NCBI GenBank assembly: GCA_018136815.1
Contig: CM030933.1
Span: 4,268,341 to 4,332,340 of the forward strand
Reading direction: 5' to 3'
Length of the DNA stretch: 64,000 bases
From: Isochrysis galbana
Taxonomy: Eukaryota > Haptophyta > Isochrysidales > Isochrysidaceae
Part shown: in pieces, positions 42,928 through 54,764 of the stretch
How the letters are laid out: each line of letters opens with the position of its first letter
Position numbering within the stretch: the first letter of the stretch is position 1
The notes under the pieces: model-generated
What the model was told of the DNA's origin: nothing
Seen by the model: only the letters and a program-made list of their open reading frames with translations
The model's database searches: none
Program-made: the position numbers and the translations under genes

Positions 42928-43695
42928 TCAGACGATGGTCTTTTCCTTCTTGACTACCATTTTTGATCCCGAATACTCCATGTCAGCGTCAGTCACACCA
43001 TTGAGAGAAAAGTACTCCTCATGACCTTTTGAACGGAGTGGGACAGTGTTCCAACCGTTCCTCTCGCCAAGCGCGTCAGCAAAATAGTTGTAGCGCTTGG
43101 CGTTCACGCCGAGGTCAAGGTATCCAAGCCGGCTTGATGTACGGAAATTGCACACCCCTCCCTTGAGATTAAACTCCACATCATCAATGTACCCCTTGCG
43201 CATCGATTCGAACTGGACGTAGACGTAGGCGGAGTCAGCGTCCGCCTTGTCGCTTACGACGCGGAAGCCACCTCCGTCGATACCGCGCTGCCCTGGCGGA
43301 TAGGCTGCGATGACTTGCCTGAGCTCTGCAAGCGCATCGGCAGTCGGCTTCTCGTACCGAAATGGCTGGACGAGCCATCCCTGCGTGGTTCCATAGTCTG
43401 CATTGTAGAGGTCTTCGTCTTCAAAAATCTCAGGCGTCGAAGAGAAGCAGTGCGGCTTCCCGTCGGTGCAGCTCTTGAGGCCACCGCCCGCTCGCGGCCC
43501 GATGTCGGTCGGCTTAGGACCCGGAGTGCGAGGTGACTTGTACTTGAGCTCTAGTTCGTCGGGTGGCAGCCGGTTGTCGAAGGCGAGTGCGGAACGCTGG
43601 AAGGGGGCTAGAGCGGCGACCAATAGCGGCGCCAGCGCGTGCGCCGCCGCGCGACGCGAGAGCGACGGAAGGTCGAGCCGACGTGGAACCTTCAT
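42928..43695 (-). CDS. DUF1499 family protein, probably thylakoid-lumenal
   Basis: An intronless 255-residue frame starts at the ATG at 43695. The N-terminus MKVPRRLDLPSLSRRAAAHALAPLLVAALAP...ALA looks like the second half of a bipartite plastid leader, with a twin-arginine pair before the hydrophobic core and an AxA-type cleavage site. The mature part has the DUF1499 pattern: CFSSTP near residue 85, TQGWLVQPFRYEKPTADALAELRQVI, then YVYVQFESMRKGYIDDVEF and FRTSSRLGYLDLGVNAKR. Plastid members of this family are lumenal proteins of unknown biochemical role. The presence of the leader supports a photosynthetic host. An additional upstream leader exon cannot be excluded. Confidence 0.75.
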   Translation of the reverse strand: MKVPRRLDLPSLSRRAAAHALAPLLVAALAPFQRSALAFDNRLPPDELELKYKSPRTPGPKPTDIGPRAGGGLKSCTDGKPHCFSSTPEIFEDEDLYNADYGTTQGWLVQPFRYEKPTADALAELRQVIAAYPPGQRGIDGGGFRVVSDKADADSAYVYVQFESMRKGYIDDVEFNLKGGVCNFRTSSRLGYLDLGVNAKRYNYFADALGERNGWNTVPLRSKGHEEYFSLNGVTDADMEYSGSKMVVKKEKTIV

Positions 43696-46600
43696 GGAAC
43701 GGACGCCGGTTCTCACACAGGGACGAGAGGAGACGCGAGGAAATCACCTATTACACTACTAGAGTATCTACTAGAGTATACCGATACCACTCTACTCTGA
43801 CGTCGGCATCGGCGCCATCTCTGCCGCCGCCATCCTACATGCGAAAAACAGAAAACCTGTTTTTCTGTGAAGACCAAAAACAGCGTTTTTCACCGTTTTT
43901 CTGAGCCTGGGCCCTAAGCCTGGGGCCAGCTGCGCCAGCGCCCCGGTGTGTCTGCAACTCACAGCTCGCAATGCTCGCTCGCTGCTCGCTAGGTATATGT
44001 GTGTAATGATATGGTTATGGCTATGGCTATGGCAAGTGCGGACGCCTCTATCTAACCCCCCCCCCCCGGCCAACCCCCGCGCGCAAAATTTTACAATATC
44101 ATTTTCTAACGTAAACACCATTTTCTAACGTAAACACTGGCGGCCTGTTTTTCGGGCTGTTTTCGGCTGTTTTTCTGTACAACCCAAAAACAGCTGTTTC
44201 TACTGTTTTTCTTGGGCTTGTCAACTGTTTTTCACATGTAGGGCCGCCATCTCCGCCGCCGCCATCGCCACCTCCGCCATCGCCGCCTCCGCCATCTCCA
44301 GCCCCGTCTTGGCTTCCGCCTCCCTCACCACCGCCGCCCCCGTCATCTTGTGGAGATGGACTGTTCCCAGGATCCGGGTGTAAGGCTCCTGAGACTCCAT
44401 CCTTGGCAACCCACGCGTCCGTAGGCGGCCTATCGACTTGGATAGCGGGTGAAGATACTTGGGAAGGCTTGGGGACGGGTGCAGTGGTGCCGGGGTCCGC
44501 GCGCGGCGGCGAGGGCGAATTTGGTGGTGCAGCGGGCGGTGATTGATGGGTCCATAGAAACAGTGTCGAGTCGAGCGGAGCCGGAGGGCTCTGGGCCACT
44601 CCGTCGCGAGATATTTGGCCGCGTACATGGCGTACGGAGGGGGTTTACATACTAATTATGGACGTTACGCCGGGGGGGGGGTTCGCAAGTGGGAGTTCGC
44701 GAGAGCGCGCGGGGCGAGAGGGGGAGCGAGAGAGGGGGAGAGGGAGAGGGAGAGGGAGAGCGAGAGCGAGAGAGAGCGAGCGGCGAGGGAGAGGGAGAGG
44801 GAGAGCAGCGAGAGCGAGAGCGAGAGCGGGAGTGGGAGCGGCAAGGGATAGGGCCTGACAAGAGTTGCCGGCAACTTTTTGAGCAACTTTGGGGTGTTTG
44901 AGAGGGCGAGCAACTTTTGAGCAACTTTAAGGGCCACAGGCAACATTGAGCAACTCGAGCAACTTACCTAGCAACTTACCCATAGATAGGCCCGTTAGAG
45001 GAGCAACCTACCCCTCCTAGATCTATAGATAGGCCGAGCGTGCAACTTTAACTTTAACCCCTCTGCCTCTTCTTATTCACATAATAAACATCGGTGGATC
45101 GATAGAAGAGCACCTACTTGCGGATCGCCCCCCTCCCCTCTGCCTCTTCTTATTCACATAAACATCATGTTTATGTATGAAAAGTGCATGGGTCCTAACG
45201 CCCGCCGCGCCGCTATCCTGTTCCCTACAGTGTTCCCAGCATTCCCTCTCGCCGCGCTGACGCCCGGCAGCACGCGGCGCGGCGATCGCGGCGCAATGAA
45301 CAATGAACGAGCAACTCCGAGCAACTTCGAGCAACTCTGCGAGCAACTTTGCCCCTTTTGGGGCCTATTTCGAGCAACTTTTGCGAGCAACTTTGGGGGT
45401 CTGAGCGAGCAACTCTTGTCAGGCCCTAGCAAGGGAGAGGGACATTCTTTCACTGCATATTTTCCCATTGGGGAAGGCCGAAAGGCCAGGCCCCCACATT
45501 GGGGCAGATTGGCCCCGGGACAGGCGCAATTCAAATGCAAGAGGCCTGCCCCTCCCCTCCCCCAAGTGCTAGGCCTAAAGTAGTGTACGTGGGCCGACCC
45601 CCCAAAACCGAAGACAAAGGAACGAGGGGGGGAGCGGGCGGGGGAGCAGGAGGTTGGGGTAGAGGCGATGGGAGCGTAAGCGCGGGAGAGTGCGTGTCAC
45701 TAGTAGCTTAGCGGGCACATTCAAGAATTTTTTTTCATTGCATATTTTCTACATATTTCAACTAAGTGTATGGGGGGGGGGGGGGGGGGGACGGCTCCCG
45801 GCGTCGGGAGGCGGTGGGAGGGGAGGGGGGAAGGGAATCCCCCCCCAAACATGTATTCCAACGTTGGGGTAACAACTTGTAATGGGTTTGACCTGTTAAT
45901 GGCCACTAACAGGGTATTAACACCCCTAGCTAAAACAACCTGTTAACACCCAGAAAGAAACTCAACCTGTTGCTTGTTACTGTTTATGTGCTGACCTTGA
46001 AAAACTACTAATGGGTTTCCAAAAAACTTGCCTGTTAATGGTCAGCCCTAGCCTTGATTCATCCATGCTTAGTAAAGATCCAAGATCCTACAAGATTCAT
46101 CGGCGAATAGCGTCTCAACGCGAGCACAGCGGCGTGCACGCTTTATTTACCTATAGCTTTTCGTAGCTTGGCCATGGAGTAGCTGGTAGACTTAATAAAG
46201 TCTAGAAGCTTACAGAGGTGTTAGACTTACGGAGCCTAGACGCTTGAGGTTCTTGAGGGTGTACTTTAGCAAGCAAGATGCTCGCTACTTCCTTGGTCTT
46301 CATCGACACGTGCTTACTACTCCCTTGATCTCCATGCCTGGGTGATGAGTCCAGAGCTAGAGCATATTCATATTCCGAGTAGAAAGAAGCCTGTAGAAGC
46401 TGCTTGGCCACGTGGATATAATGGATAATGGTAGACCACCATTGAATGAAGTGTAGTGATTGATAGAAGCGTGGAGACGTCGTAGACGTATAGATAGACA
46501 TAAGAACGAAGATTGATGATTTACCATCGCGGTTATAACGGTAGAGCGGAAAATAGCGAAATAGCCTGCAGAGGCTCGCGAATGCGACACATCTCCGCCT

Positions 46601-47921
46601 GCCCTCGCCAGCCGCCGCCATCTGCCGATCTCCATCGGAGCAGACATCTGCACCGACGTGCTATCTCCACCCCCACCCCCCCCGCCTTCGCCGCCACCAT
46701 CTCCTCCCCCGCCGGCCTCCTCTCAGAGCCCTTTGGGGCCAACTGTCCTAACATCTGCGCACAACGCCATTTAGCACTTTAACACGATGTAGAGCAACAC
46801 GCGCAATAGTAGTTTACAGGCCGCTGGCAGAGAAGCAAGTAGCTCTAGGATCACACGAACCAGCAAACTAGAGACTACGCACTAGAGTAGACACGGAGCC
46901 ACGCAGCACATATTTGTACAAATCAGACACGGGCTCAAACGTGAGAATCGCAATATACTTTAGCGCAAAATAGGGGAGTGGGGAGCTACCATCAGGGCCA
47001 AGAGTAAGCAGCCCACGCGATGTTGCCGTCGCACGAGGGCGACGCATACGCGCGCCGCCCGTCCTCTCGGACTGCGCTTCTGCCTCCATAAATGGGCACG
47101 TGCTGTTCCCTCCACCTGCCTTGGACGGAGGGCGCACAGGCCCATACCTGTGTTCCGTGTGCACTCTTATACATCGACAATCGGTCCGGTTTTCTTGGGT
47201 AGACGACCCTTCTCGCACCCACGAGTATCGTCAGTGACTCGTTCAGCGAGGTCGAAAGCCTCGGCGTCGCATTAAGCCTGCGGTTCGTGCTGGCTGCTCG
47301 CGATCCTAATGGAGAGTCCCTCTCCACTCACGCGCACTCCTTGTGGGCCGAGTCATGCACAACGTTGGCAACGGTGTCCAACAGCCTCAAGTGCGCTACG
47401 TTCTCAAGGACTCTTCCCAGGAGCGATTCATGCGCAATTCCGTCGAATGTCCATCACATCTGCGAACCGGCCGCCCGAGTGTATTCCCGCAGCATTGAGT
47501 GTGGATGCTACCTAGATTGCCCACATAACGGTGCCCTCGAAGAACGGGTCCTCGCACGAACCCTTCTTATTGGTGAAGTTCAACGATTTTGAATCGCATC
47601 ATCACCAGAACTTACAGGAGTGGAAGCTACTGAACATGATTATGTATCGGGGGTCGCCATCCAAACAACGGATGGGATGGACTGGCACTCTCCGTCGGCT
47701 GACATGCAGCCTTAAACAGCACATGTTACGGGTGAGCAAGCTGGCCAGCCAGATCGCTACGCCGGAAGCCGAAACTTCCTGTCTAGTCGACGCACAGCCT
47801 CCGGTGAGCGGGAGACTGGGCCTCAATATGTCCAAGTGGAACGACTAGTGCGCCTCGCACCGCCGCAAACAGACCCAGGAGCGCTGAGTCACGGCTGCGA
47901 CGAGGCGATTCGTGTGCCGCC
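43696..47921. other. Gene-poor interval with microsatellites and a TIR element
   Basis: Positions 43830-43910 and 44130-44230 share an AAAAACAG/CTGTTTTT-rich unit beside GCCGCCATC repeats. Positions 44690-44840 are a GA/GC microsatellite. Positions 44851-45426 are a TIR element. Positions 45772-45790 are a G run. Positions 46560-46720 are CT-rich. Positions 47290-47850 have open frames on + (for example VPSKNGSSHEPFLLVKFNDFE at about 47531) broken by stops, possibly relics; no family was recognised. Confidence 0.45.
44851..45426. mobile_element. TIR element with internal GAGCAACTT repeats
   Basis: Ends GGGCCTGACAAGAGTTGC and GCAACTCTTGTCAGGCCC are perfect 18-bp inverted repeats, each flanked by TA (44849-44850 and 45427-45428). 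Subterminal GAGCAACTT units occur about eight times, mostly clustered near the ends. The interior is 576 bp with no transposase frame. A non-autonomous element, possibly of a TA-target superfamily. Confidence 0.72.
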
Positions 47922-49483
47922 CTAGAAGGCGACCGTGGGTTTGACGACGTTGATGGCGAGCGTCGCTATCGGGGGTATGCCAGCCGAACGCGGCGAGGGT
48001 GCGAGCTGGTGCACCAGCTCCTTCCATCTACCGCTGATGCTCGGCCGGAGCTCGACCACGCAGTTTGAGGCGTTGGTCAGAGCACATGCGGCGGGCGATG
48101 AGGCGGCGCCCATGCATTCCTCCACAGGTATCCGCATGAAGTAGGCGCGCAGCGCGCGGCAGGGTGTCGAGTGCGCCAGGATGAGCACGGGCTCCATCGA
48201 CGCCTCGATGTCGAGCACGCAGGGCTCGAGACGGCGGACGAGGTCGGCAAAGGACTCGCCACCCGGGAAGCGCTCATCGAAACCCATCGAGGCGAGCAAC
48301 GATTCACCTGTCTCTGTGCTCACCTCGCCGGTGTCAAGGGGGTTGAGGCCGGAGCGGTGCGTGAGCGAGTTGCAGCCTCCCTCGATGGCAATTATCTTGG
48401 TGGCCTGCACTGCGCTCCGCTGTGTGGAGGAGAGCAGACGCAACGACGAACCAGGCAGGTTGGCTCGCACCCAGCGCGATATGTCCTTGGCAAAGAAGCT
48501 TCCCTCTGTGGGCGAGGCATCGCCATCCTCTGAAGAGCGCGCCGATATGCGCGCCGAATAGCCCGCCGGTAAGGCTGCCAGGAAGACGGGCCGCAGGCCG
48601 ATGTGTAACGACATCATATATGGGAGCACCCGCTGCGACATGCGGCCAAAAACGTGGCGCGCGCTGACCTTTGCCGAGATGTCATACAATTTTATATATG
48701 CACCCTCTTCGTCAGATACGGGCTCATACACGGCCTCATAGTTCGCGACGCGCGACTTTAGGTCGGCGAGCGCCGCGGCCTCATCCATGCCAGTAAAGTC
48801 AGGCGACGCCCGGACTTTGGCCAGCATGTTGGCCTCCAGCACGTCGTTGTCCTCGCAGATGGATTCGATGAAAACGACCGAGATGGTCTCGCCGATGGCC
48901 TCAGCCACCTCGTTGGCACGAGCCACCACCGCTCGCCGCCGCTCACGCGTCGAGTTGGTCGCGTCAAAAATTCCTGTGGCGTTCGGAAGGGAAGCACGTG
49001 AATGAGCGTGGGTGCACCGGCTCCAGTGCGCCGGGTCAGCTGGTCGCGTAGGTGGCACATCTGACCTATATCGCCCCCGCCTGTGGCGAACCACTCGAGC
49101 AGCTCATCAAGTGTCGCCATCGCGATCTGGTTGCGCAGCTCTTGTCCAGACGTGTTCTTCTTGGAAAAGAAGTCTGCCCTCGAGTGGGCCGAGAGCGCCG
49201 GACTGTGCCCTTCTTTCGCAGTAGCTCGTCGGTGCTGTCCGGCGTTGAAGATCTCTGTACGTGTGCCGGACCACGAGAGGAAAGCGAGAAGCTTGTGCGA
49301 AATGAACGACTTGCCGCGCGCAGGCAGCCCGACCATCGCGAGTATAAGCTTAGATGAGTCGGGCGTGAGGGCCTGGCGACAGGAGAGCCTTTTGAGCACG
49401 GTCTCTGGCACGGCAGCGCCATCAGAAGAAGGCTTGTTCTCATAGTAATCGACGGCGAGGGCGAGGCGTTTGGGGGAAGTCAT
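47922..49483 (-). CDS. PFK-2/FBPase-2 homologue with degenerate phosphatase site
   Basis: Two exons, 49483-49066 and 48973-47922, share a phase-1 GT-AG intron of 92 bp and give 489 residues. The kinase half is intact: Walker A GLPARGKS (52-59), FNAGQHRR, DELLEWF, GIFDATNSTRERR and VVFIESICEDNDVLE. It should make fructose-2,6-bisphosphate, the glycolytic activator. The C-terminal half aligns with the histidine-phosphatase domain: the expected RHGE motif after LRPVFL is ALPAG, the LNEIDAG motif is LNPLDTG, yet GESFADLVRRLEP and VLILAHSTPCRALRAYF (second His) remain. The bisphosphatase is therefore predicted inactive. Start at the ATG after a strong sense-strand CT tract. Confidence 0.85.
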
Positions 49484-51474
49484 TTGGGAGAGGGAGGGAA
49501 GGAGAGGAAGGCGGGGAGAAGGAGGAGGGGAGGGAGGGGAAGAACGAGAGGAGGCGGGGGTGGAAGGAGGGAGAGTGTTTTGGTTGGGCGGGGTAGCGGG
49601 AGGGGGGGTTCGGGAAAGCTTGGGGGGAGGGGGGGGGGGGGTCAAGAGCGCAGTTGGTGGGCGGAGACTGTGCGAGGGGCAGACAGGTGCCACTGGGCTT
49701 CTCTCTCTCTCTCTCTCCCCCCCTCTCTCTCTCTCTATACTCTACTCTACTCTACCCTACCCTACTCTACTCTACTCTCTCTCTCTCTTCTCTCTCTCTC
49801 CCTCCGTCCCTATCGCTTGCCCACTCGTTTGCTCTCTCCCTCGCTCCCTCTCTCACATATTATTTTGGCTCCCTCCCTTCAAAAAATCTGTGAGAAGGCC
49901 ACTCCGCCGGCAACACCGAGAGCAAGTGGACCCGAATATACGAGGAAGAAGAGAAAGAGGGGGGGAAGGAGGGAGAGAGCTGGGAAGAGGAAAAGAGTTT
50001 TAGAGAGTACAAGCGGAAGTATACAGGGACGTGAGGGGGGGGAACACGGGTCTCCTGCTGTTCCCCCCCCCCCAAGGGAGGCCCAGACCCCTGTCGTCGG
50101 AAATCTTCAAGCCACTGAACCCCCACTGAAAGCGTAGAGAAAAGCAGAATCAGAGAAGAGAAGGAAGAGAGGGATCGTCCCCGTTTTTCTTGTACAGCTC
50201 TCTCACCACCAACCTCGTCCATCCGTCAACTTTTATGATTTTTCCTTCTCGAATCTCTTGACCTTCGCCTTCACGCTGTGCGCCGGCTGCTGAGGGAGAG
50301 CAAGAGAGAGGGAGAGAGGGGGAAAGGGGGGGGAAGAGAGGGAGGGAGAGACAGAGAGAGAGGGAGAGAGATAGGGAGGGAGAGAGAGAGGGAGAGAGAG
50401 AGAGGGAGAGAGAGAGAGGCCGCGGCTAGGAACTCCACCTCTCCCCGACAAGAGACGCCGAGAGGAGGACCCAGGCCCCCACGAGGGAGGGGGGGGACGG
50501 GAGAGAGAGAGGGGGGGGGAAGGGGCCGGGGGGGGGGCGGAGGGGGGGGAGAGAGCCGCAGTCGGGCCCGACGGCGGAGGCTGCGGGGCACGCCGGCGGC
50601 AGAGCGAGATGTGCGGAGGGCCGGCGACAAGATTCGCCGCCTCTCTCTACTTTCCTACTGGACTGCAGGGGGCTACCCGCCGCGCGACATACAGTTCTCT
50701 ACGGTTAGAGGCCCAACGCGTGTGCAGTGGCAGAGTGGCAGAGGAGGGGCGAGGGCGAAAGGGGGGGGGGGTTAAACCCACCATTTTCCTCGGCAAAGTT
50801 TCGATGTTTCGTGGCGGCAGGTATCTCTTAAGATGCGAAGCACCTTTAGCCTTTAGAGATGCTGCATGCTGCATGTCGCGGTTGCTTTGAAAATAGGGTG
50901 CGTGTCGTATTCCATACGAGGACAGACTTTTACTTATAGCCTGCGGGTTATTGTTAAGCCTCAAGGTCTCGTCGATTGGTATACCGCCTCTTCTCTTACT
51001 TTCTCTCGATGTCATCAAATGTTCCATGACTGTCTTTCGTCTTCTCTCGTCCATCGATTGTAGCTCCCTCGGCGAGGTCTGCCCTCGTTGTGCCGACCCC
51101 TCTGTCGCATGTCTGCGCGTTGCTGAATTGCCCTGATGCCGACGCCTTGCCGTCCGTCCAGGTGTAGTTAGTTTTCGCCCTGTTTGGTTTAGTTTGTGTG
51201 GATCTGTGCCCTCAGACTTTTTGAGTCCTTACGTTGTAGTCTCCCGTGTCCCGTGTCTACCTCGGACCTAAGTAAGAGGCTCTCATTCTCATTCTCTCTC
51301 TTCCACTAGCTCGCTAGCTAGCCTCGTCTCTACCCTCCGACGCCACGCGCCGCAATTCTCCGACCTTCAGTCTACCTCTTCGCTCGTAACGCTCGATGGC
51401 AGACACTCTCAGACCCGACTCTTACTTACTATGACCTATCAGATATTTTCCCGCCAGCAACAATCAACGAACCC
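49484..51474. repeat. GA/CT microsatellites and intergenic DNA
   Basis: Positions 49484-49620 are GA-rich on + (CT leader of the PFKFB-like gene). Positions 49700-49860 are CT with TCTAC units. Positions 50280-50560 are GGGAGA-rich. Positions 50820-50850 are a partial match to the foldback element ends (TCTCTTAAGA, GAAGCACCT). Open frames across these tracts are compositional artefacts. No gene. Confidence 0.6.
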
Positions 51475-51873
51475 TGTCGCATTCGCGAATCGACACTCGT
51501 TAGGCTTCTCTTCGTCGTTCGGCATTTATCGTTATAATTCTCTCGTTCTCGTTCTCGGTCAAAAGCTTCGCTTGGATGCATGGGATCGTGGGTTGTGGAG
51601 CGCCCTCTCTCTTTCTCTCGAAAGAGAAGGGAAGTTTCCTCACCTTTCTTCCTCCCAGGCGCCTCGCAAATAGGTTTAATTTGCTATCTTCCCTGCGGTT
51701 CTTTATCTGCTTCCGGGGGCAATCAGGTTTAATTTGCGACCTCTTCGTATCTCCCCCTTAGGCACATCGCACTCCTTTCGTCTTATTTGGTAGGTCTCTT
51801 GGAATCCTGCGTAGCAAGATTGCCTCTCGTTTCCGTTATGGTGCGATTCCCCTTCCAGACGGGATCGCCGACA
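51475..51873 (+). repeat. LTR-like repeat family E, copy 2, with downstream leader
   Basis: Begins TGTCGCATTCGCGAATCGACA and ends GATCGCCGACA; homologous to 40676-41117 in inverse orientation. After it comes a (T)CGTCGTC/CTCGCTCTCG leader and an ATG at 52108 opening MDASAATGVPTP, like a truncated gag start. This is the arrangement of a 5' LTR plus leader of an LTR retrotransposon whose body is gone. Confidence 0.6.
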
Positions 51874-52205
51874 GATCGCCTTCTGATCGTCGTCCGTCGT
51901 CGTCTGGCCGGAGTGTTTGGGTTTGATTTCAGTCGAGTTATGTGAGAAAGTCGTGAGGCGAGAGTCTGGGTGTTTTCCTGGGTGTCTCTGTCCGTCGTCT
52001 TGTCGTCAGTCGTCATCCGTCGTCGCTCTCGCTCTCGTCGCTCTCGCTCTCGTGACACTCAGACCCAACAGACTCGCCTCGCCTCGCCAGCCTGCACGAG
52101 CGGTGGCATGGATGCATCTGCTGCTACAGGTGTGCCAACGCCTGTTTGGCGTCGAGCTGCAGTGGCAGCGGGACGAGTGCACGTGCTCCGATAATCTCAA
52201 ACCTT

Positions 52206-52793
52206 ATGAGCAGCGAGCGTCGGCGCAAAAAAAGGCAGGCCATAGATGCTTCGGTAACTTGGCTTGCAGCCCGGTCTGCTCTTGTCTCGTGCCAGCTTGT
52301 TGCTCTCCAAAGCCCGCCGCCGTCCGCTGACGTGTCTGCTGCACCTTCACAAGACTGCTTTGCGGAGTGCTCACCCTGCGAATCAGAGCAGGAAGTGGGC
52401 ATGGGAGAAGGGGATGAAGTCTGGGCTGCTAGGTCCACCGTTCCCCCCGTTCTTCAAGACGTTTCTCGTCTTCTCGTCTCACCCCTTGTCCGGATAGTCG
52501 GAAAGTGCATCTGCACAGTTCGCGCCGAATCGTCACGAAGGGGCGCTGCAGCGCCCGCTGTGTTCAAGGAGATTGGTGACGCCCACGTGCTACTGTCTCG
52601 CATGTACCACAGGTCTGGCGCAAGCACTGCTCGCACAGTGCTGGCTGTCTTCTTCTACAAGATCGGCAAGGAGCGCACGCGTCTGGAATCAGCCGGAGTC
52701 GAGACGGACGAACAGCACGAGGAAACGCAGCAGGGTGAAACAGCGGAGGGAGCATGTTCGAGCGACAGCGACAACAACGCGCCCAGCCTCTGA
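52206..52793 (+). CDS. Uncharacterised protein
   Basis: The + frame from the ATG at 52206 (MSSERRRKKRQAIDASVTWLAARSA) gives 195 residues. The frame is also open upstream to 52146, but that part overlaps retroelement leader DNA. A basic N-terminus, a Cys/Ser-containing middle, a helical segment DVSRLLVSPLVRIVGKCICTV and an acidic Gln/Glu/Ser tail are visible. No family is recognised. GC-rich third positions favour a real gene, but an exon of something larger or a retroelement gag remnant are alternatives. Confidence 0.4.
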   Translation: MSSERRRKKRQAIDASVTWLAARSALVSCQLVALQSPPPSADVSAAPSQDCFAECSPCESEQEVGMGEGDEVWAARSTVPPVLQDVSRLLVSPLVRIVGKCICTVRAESSRRGAAAPAVFKEIGDAHVLLSRMYHRSGASTARTVLAVFFYKIGKERTRLESAGVETDEQHEETQQGETAEGACSSDSDNNAPSL

Positions 52794-54764
52794 AAATGGG
52801 CCCCCCGCTGGAGTGCACTTCATGCGTTCAGCGCGGGGCTGTTTTGTTGCTGCTGCACTTCCGCTGCTGCGCTTCCCATGTCCGCATGAGTGAATGAATC
52901 AGCTTGAGGATCTTGTTTTGAATAGAACGGGTGTGTGCGCGCGGGCTTCGATGTGCGCGCGCGGGCTCCGCAGCTGTATGTGGCGTCGATGCCGCAGTTG
53001 GAGTGAAGGAGTCTGCGTGCAGTGTAGGTGCCTGCTTATTTTTTCCGATAACATGTGGGTGGTGTGTCCCACCACTTGATCAATTTTGGCTCTCAAGTTG
53101 CAATCCCACGCGAGCACGATCAACAGCCACCTTGGCAGTCTACTGGCCGCCCAGCGCGCCCCGTTCACCGTGTCTTCACCTGCACCTGCAGTTCCTGCAC
53201 TCTCACCTTCACCTGCACCTTCACTGAAGAAAAAACTTCGGACCAGCACCTTCCCAGTTGTGTGGAAAATCTTTTTATTTAGGGAGCTTATTTAGGTCCT
53301 CGTTTGCCCATTACCGATGGTGCCCTGCGCACCCCCCTAGTGAGTGACCGGGCTAAAAACACGGAACAGCCGATAGCCCGATGGCGCAGGAGCAGGAGGA
53401 AGTAGAGGAATAATAATAATCAATGTTATATCCTAGCCAACCCCACTAGCTAATTGGACATAACGTTTCAGTCCCGGAATCCCGCCATGCCTGACGGGCC
53501 AGGTGTCCGAGTGATACCGGGGGGTGGGGGCACTGCCCCCTCCCCTCGATATTTGTCCTCCCCCCAGTGCATGCACCGACCCCGCGCACCCCAGCGCGTC
53601 CTCTCCTCGAGTCCACGCTGGGGGAAAACCCCTTTCGGGTAAAAGCAACGCAGGGGGGGGGGGGCACTCGTGAGATAGGGGCCCAGAAGCGCTAATCTCC
53701 CTCGCTAGAGCAAGTGGCCACGGCGAGCCGCGGCCCTTCCCTCCTGGCTCCGGCGCCCCCGTCTTCTCTTACCCAAACAAGGCGAGAAGACACGTTTCTG
53801 CCGGAGGGGAGAGCTGCCGCTCCCCCCTCCCCTCCCTCTTCCCTTTTCCTCCTCTCTTCCCTGCGGCGGGGGCCCATGGCGCGCGCCTGCGGCCCCTCTT
53901 CAGGTCCCCAGATGGCCTGCAGGGCCTGGGAGCACAGCTCAGGGGGCAGGTGAGGCTGGGGCATGGCCCTGGCCCCTCCTGCCTCTCCCTCGCTGGCGCT
54001 CCGAGCCCCTGCGGGTCGACTGGAGCTGGCTGGGGGGTCCTGATCAGGGGGGCCCAGGGGGAGGAGGGGCTGGTCAGAGGAATGGGCAGGCCACGACGGG
54101 CCAGGGCGGGCGAGTCAGGCGGGCCTGTGGGGAGAGGAAAGGGTCAGCAGGGCTGTGTGCTCCTGGCTAGCCATCAGGCGTGCCAGGAGAGTGGGTGGAT
54201 CCTCCCCCATGGCAGGGGAGGAGTGGAGAGAGAGGGGGGCTCGTGCCCCCCCATGGGCGAACTAAGTATAAACTTAGTTGAGGAAGTAGAGGAATAGAGA
54301 ATAGACCTATTGCTATCGCCTATCGGGGATCGGCCCACACCGCCTGCCACTGGAAGCCTCATACACCCAGCCCCTAGGTGGAGCACGACGGGACGAGCCG
54401 CAAGGCAAGCGGGGGGGGGCTAAGGGAAGCGGGCGTGGCTACAGTTTTGTTATGCAGGGGCACGCGCGCGGTGAGATTGTTAGGAAGTTTTTTTTTCATG
54501 TCCCCTATTCTTGCTTAGCTCCACACCCTTTGCCCTTTGATCGAGGCACCACCGCCTTCACCATCGGACTCGGTGGCGGCCTACATGCCCGCTACCACGC
54601 CGTCCTCGAACGCCCCCGCATTCGCTACGCCTATTGCACTGGGTCAGCAAGACCCCTGTGTCTACGGCGGCCTTGGAGCAGCAATACTACAACAACATTG
54701 AACACCAGCATCAGCACACAAGTAACAAGAGGCATCAAGCGCACGAGTGTTCGTCTCCATAGCT
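52794..54764. other. Intergenic region with repeat family A copy
   Basis: Positions 53160-53225 contain CACCTGCACCT-type short repeats. Positions 53500-53650 are GC-rich hairpin-prone DNA. Positions 54087-54290 are family A copy 2. No gene is supportable. Confidence 0.5.
54087..54290 (+). repeat. Dispersed repeat family A, copy 2
   Basis: Matches 9255-9475 in order and orientation, ending in the near-palindrome ACTAAGTATAAACTTAGT. Small indels separate the copies. Confidence 0.75.

Noticed and set aside
47290-47848. Possible transposase or metabolic gene on +
   Set aside because: Frames are broken by stops, and no family motif could be recognised.
50233-50775. Open frames across GGGAGA repeats
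   Set aside because: Open in several frames on both strands purely because of composition; no motif.
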